In this document: positions 29,258 to 30,516 of the stretch, one piece after another
Position numbering within the stretch: position 1 is the first letter of the stretch
How the letters are laid out: each line of letters begins with the position of its first letter
Assembly: GCA_023417315.1 (NCBI GenBank)
Contig: JAEZFW010000070.1
Coordinates: 1 to 30,516, forward strand
DNA length: 30,516 nt
DNA from: Pseudomonadota bacterium
Lineage (GTDB): Bacteria > Pseudomonadota > Gammaproteobacteria > Steroidobacterales > Steroidobacteraceae
Reading direction: 5' to 3'
The notes under the pieces: generated by a model
Seen by the model: the letters and a program-made list of their open reading frames with translations, nothing else
Database searches by the model: none
Told to the model about the DNA's origin: nothing
Translations under genes and position numbers: made by a program

Positions 29258-29438
29258 CGTGACTCGTGAGTCGTGATTCGCGGGTCGCCAGCGGTGAAGA
29301 GATCACCGCAAGCGCGCCGCCTCGGTTGCGGTAAATTGAGGTACAGAGCACACTGGCTCAGCCGCCGCCGCATCTCGTGCTATCGCTTTTCCTTCGCTGA
29401 TCCTCTTGCTACCCGCGAATCACGAATCACTCACAGCC
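29258..29438. repeat. Paired inverted CGTGANT heptamer arrays, site E
   Basis: Left units 29258-29285 are cgtgact, cgtgagt, cgtgatt, cgcgggt. Right units 29411-29438 are acccgcg, aatcacg, aatcact, cacagcc. CGTGATTCGCGGGT at 29272-29285 is perfectly complementary to 29411-29424, with 125 bases between. The last right unit touches the ATG of the SDR gene at 29439. Confidence 0.8.
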
Positions 29439-30206
29439 ATGTCTGCACTCTTCGATCTGAGCTCCAAGGTGGCGATCGTCACAGGTTCGAGCCGGGGTAT
29501 TGGACGCGCGATTGCCGAGCGCTTCGCGGAGCATGGTGCGAAGGTCGTCATATCCAGTCGCTCGCGTGAAGCTTGCGAGGATGTGGTCCAGGCGATCACG
29601 GAGCGCGGCGGCGAGGCATTCGCGCATGCCTGCAATATCGGCGTTCAGGAGGAGCTCGAGTCGCTCGTCACCGCCACGCTCGAACGTTGGGGCGGCATCG
29701 ATATCCTCGTGTGCAACGCAGCCGTGAACCCGCACTTCGGGCCTTCAGCAGACACGCCGCGCGATGCGTACGACAAGATCATGCAGAGCAACGTGTGGAG
29801 TCATTTCTGGCTCTGCAATCGCGTGCTGCCTCAAATGGCAGAACGCGGGGGAGGCTCCATCATCATCATCTCGTCTGTTGCAGGCATGTTGGGGTCGCCG
29901 AGCATCGGCGTGTACGGGATCTCGAAGGCAGCCGACATGGCGCTCGCACGGAACATCTGCGTCGAATGGGGTGCGAAGAACATCCGCGCAAATTGCATCG
30001 CCCCGGGACTGATCAGAACGGACTTCGCCCGCGCGTTGTGGGAGAACCCGAAGATCCATGATCATGTGGTGAAGTCTTATCCGCTCCGCCGCATCGGCGA
30101 GCCTGACGAGATCGCCGGCGCCGCGGTCTTCCTCGCCGCACCGAGCGGCTCGTTCATCACCGGTCAGACGATCGTGATCGACGGTGGCGGGATGGTGGCG
30201 CGGTAG
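29439..30206 (+). CDS. Short-chain dehydrogenase/reductase (SDR)
   Basis: 255 residues, a classical SDR. TGSSRGIG at 15-22 is the cofactor-binding motif; Arg41 after the second strand (SSRS) suggests NADPH preference. CNAAV at 92-96 replaces the usual NNAG. Asn118, Ser145 or Ser146, Tyr159 and Lys163 (YGISK) form the catalytic tetrad. The C-terminus GQTIVIDGG is standard. The substrate is not known; dehydrogenases of this length act on fatty acyl, steroid, sugar or small-alcohol substrates. The frame is open 11 codons further up to a TTG at 29406, but those codons are repeat units of site E, and the family N-terminus fits ATG 29439. There is no Shine-Dalgarno in the preceding bases. It stands alone, with a convergent gene downstream. 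Confidence 0.95.
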   Translation: MSALFDLSSKVAIVTGSSRGIGRAIAERFAEHGAKVVISSRSREACEDVVQAITERGGEAFAHACNIGVQEELESLVTATLERWGGIDILVCNAAVNPHFGPSADTPRDAYDKIMQSNVWSHFWLCNRVLPQMAERGGGSIIIISSVAGMLGSPSIGVYGISKAADMALARNICVEWGAKNIRANCIAPGLIRTDFARALWENPKIHDHVVKSYPLRRIGEPDEIAGAAVFLAAPSGSFITGQTIVIDGGGMVAR

Positions 30207-30237
30207 GCACGCTGGTTGAGCGCCCGTTTTCCGGGTC

Positions 30238-30311
30238 CGTCACCCTCGCGGAGGCGAGGGCCCATCATGCAAAAAAGACCAAGATGGATCCTCGCTTCCG
30301 CAAGGATGACG
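30238..30311. repeat. REPIN-like intergenic element, copy 3
   Basis: The arms are 30238-30266 and 30283-30311, facing each other, with the same CGTCA(T/C)CCT...GATGG/CCATC plan as the copies near 4.1 kb. The left arm has an intact CCCTCGC-GGAG-GCGAGGG stem. It lies between two convergent genes. Confidence 0.75.
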
Positions 30312-30349
30312 CCAATAAGGCAGCCGTGGCGTGCTGTGAGAGACCCTCA

Positions 30350-30516
30350 TCAACCGCGGTCTTCGGCCGTCTTGTTCGTTGCCGTCGGCACGAAGAAGAA
30401 GTCGCCTACCTCGTGGCCTGCGCCTTTGATCGATTTGAATTCCGGCGTTTGCACGAACTTGTTCTTGGCCGCCGAGATCTCGACGCGCTTGCGGATGCGG
30501 CTGAAGAGCTCAGGAC
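30350..30516 (-). CDS. C-terminal end of an unidentified protein (gene continues beyond window)
   Basis: The minus strand is open from the window edge to a TGA at 30350-30352 and encodes 54 terminal residues, including FSRIRKRVEISAAKNKFVQT, then PEFKSIKGAG and GDFFFVPT. The pattern of an Arg-rich helix, a short P-x-F/Y-x-S-I-K segment and a final GDFFF strand recalls the end of caspase-like (peptidase C14) domains in bacterial proteins, but this is too little sequence for a firm call. Composition and codon use look genuine. It converges on the SDR gene, with REPIN copy 3 between them. Confidence 0.5.
   Translation of the reverse strand, partial: PELFSRIRKRVEISAAKNKFVQTPEFKSIKGAGHEVGDFFFVPTATNKTAEDRG

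Larger units (their letters stand above)
28828..29438. other. Long intergenic region after korB
   Basis: 611 bases without a secure gene. It contains a perfect inverted repeat (28880-28902), a second small dyad AGGCAG-ttc-CTGCCT (29145-29159) and the heptamer arrays of site E. Short open frames exist on both strands (for example minus strand 28921-29220) but overlap each other and have no recognisable homology or convincing ribosome-binding site. Confidence 0.45.

Overview
This window is GC-rich, densely coded chromosomal DNA from what looks like a free-living aerobic gammaproteobacterium, plausibly near the Xanthomonadales, Nevskiales or Steroidobacterales. That placement is inferred from an OxyR with both redox cysteines at the E. 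coli positions, YajQ, a PCu(A)C copper chaperone, a type II NADH dehydrogenase, and many outer-membrane lipoproteins. No rRNA, tRNA, CRISPR array, insertion sequence, phage or plasmid gene was seen. Both window ends cut through genes.

Layout. 1-4.0 kb: the end of a probable HerA-like ATPase gene, then two envelope lipoproteins on the minus strand (OmpA-type and DUF4398-type), then a thioredoxin-like lipoprotein. 4.0-6.0 kb: two REPIN-like repeat copies, a Gfo/Idh/MocA oxidoreductase and yajQ. 6.0-10.7 kb: a redox and metal-stress block, with a Nudix hydrolase coupled to NDH-2 on the minus strand, divergent from oxyR, which is followed by a copper chaperone and an alpha/beta hydrolase. A candidate OxyR operator lies just upstream of oxyR.

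10.9-23.8 kb: an uncharacterised surface-protein locus. Three small secreted DUF11-type proteins and a giant outer-membrane protein of up to 1989 residues lie in one minus-strand operon. The giant combines DUF11, SpaA-like, OmpA and beta-barrel parts. A beta-helix/DUF11 protein is transcribed divergently. The four short proteins and the giant share a DUF11 core, and three of the five share an N-terminal module as well. I read this as a co-exported cell-surface assembly. 24.0-28.8 kb: a three-gene 2-oxoacid:ferredoxin oxidoreductase operon in which a GltD-like flavoprotein carries its own ferredoxin domain. 29.4-30.5 kb: an SDR dehydrogenase and the end of a minus-strand gene.

The most striking non-coding signal is a family of paired, inverted short-unit arrays. 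The units are 7 bp at four loci and 8 bp at one. The arrays lie at gene borders, with arms facing each other across 76-180 nt, and the arms run up to or into neighbouring start or stop codons. Four genes that begin right after an arm (yajQ, oxyR, korB, SDR) lack a visible Shine-Dalgarno sequence. The clearest case is a 27-bp perfect inverted repeat between korA and korB that contains the korA stop codon.
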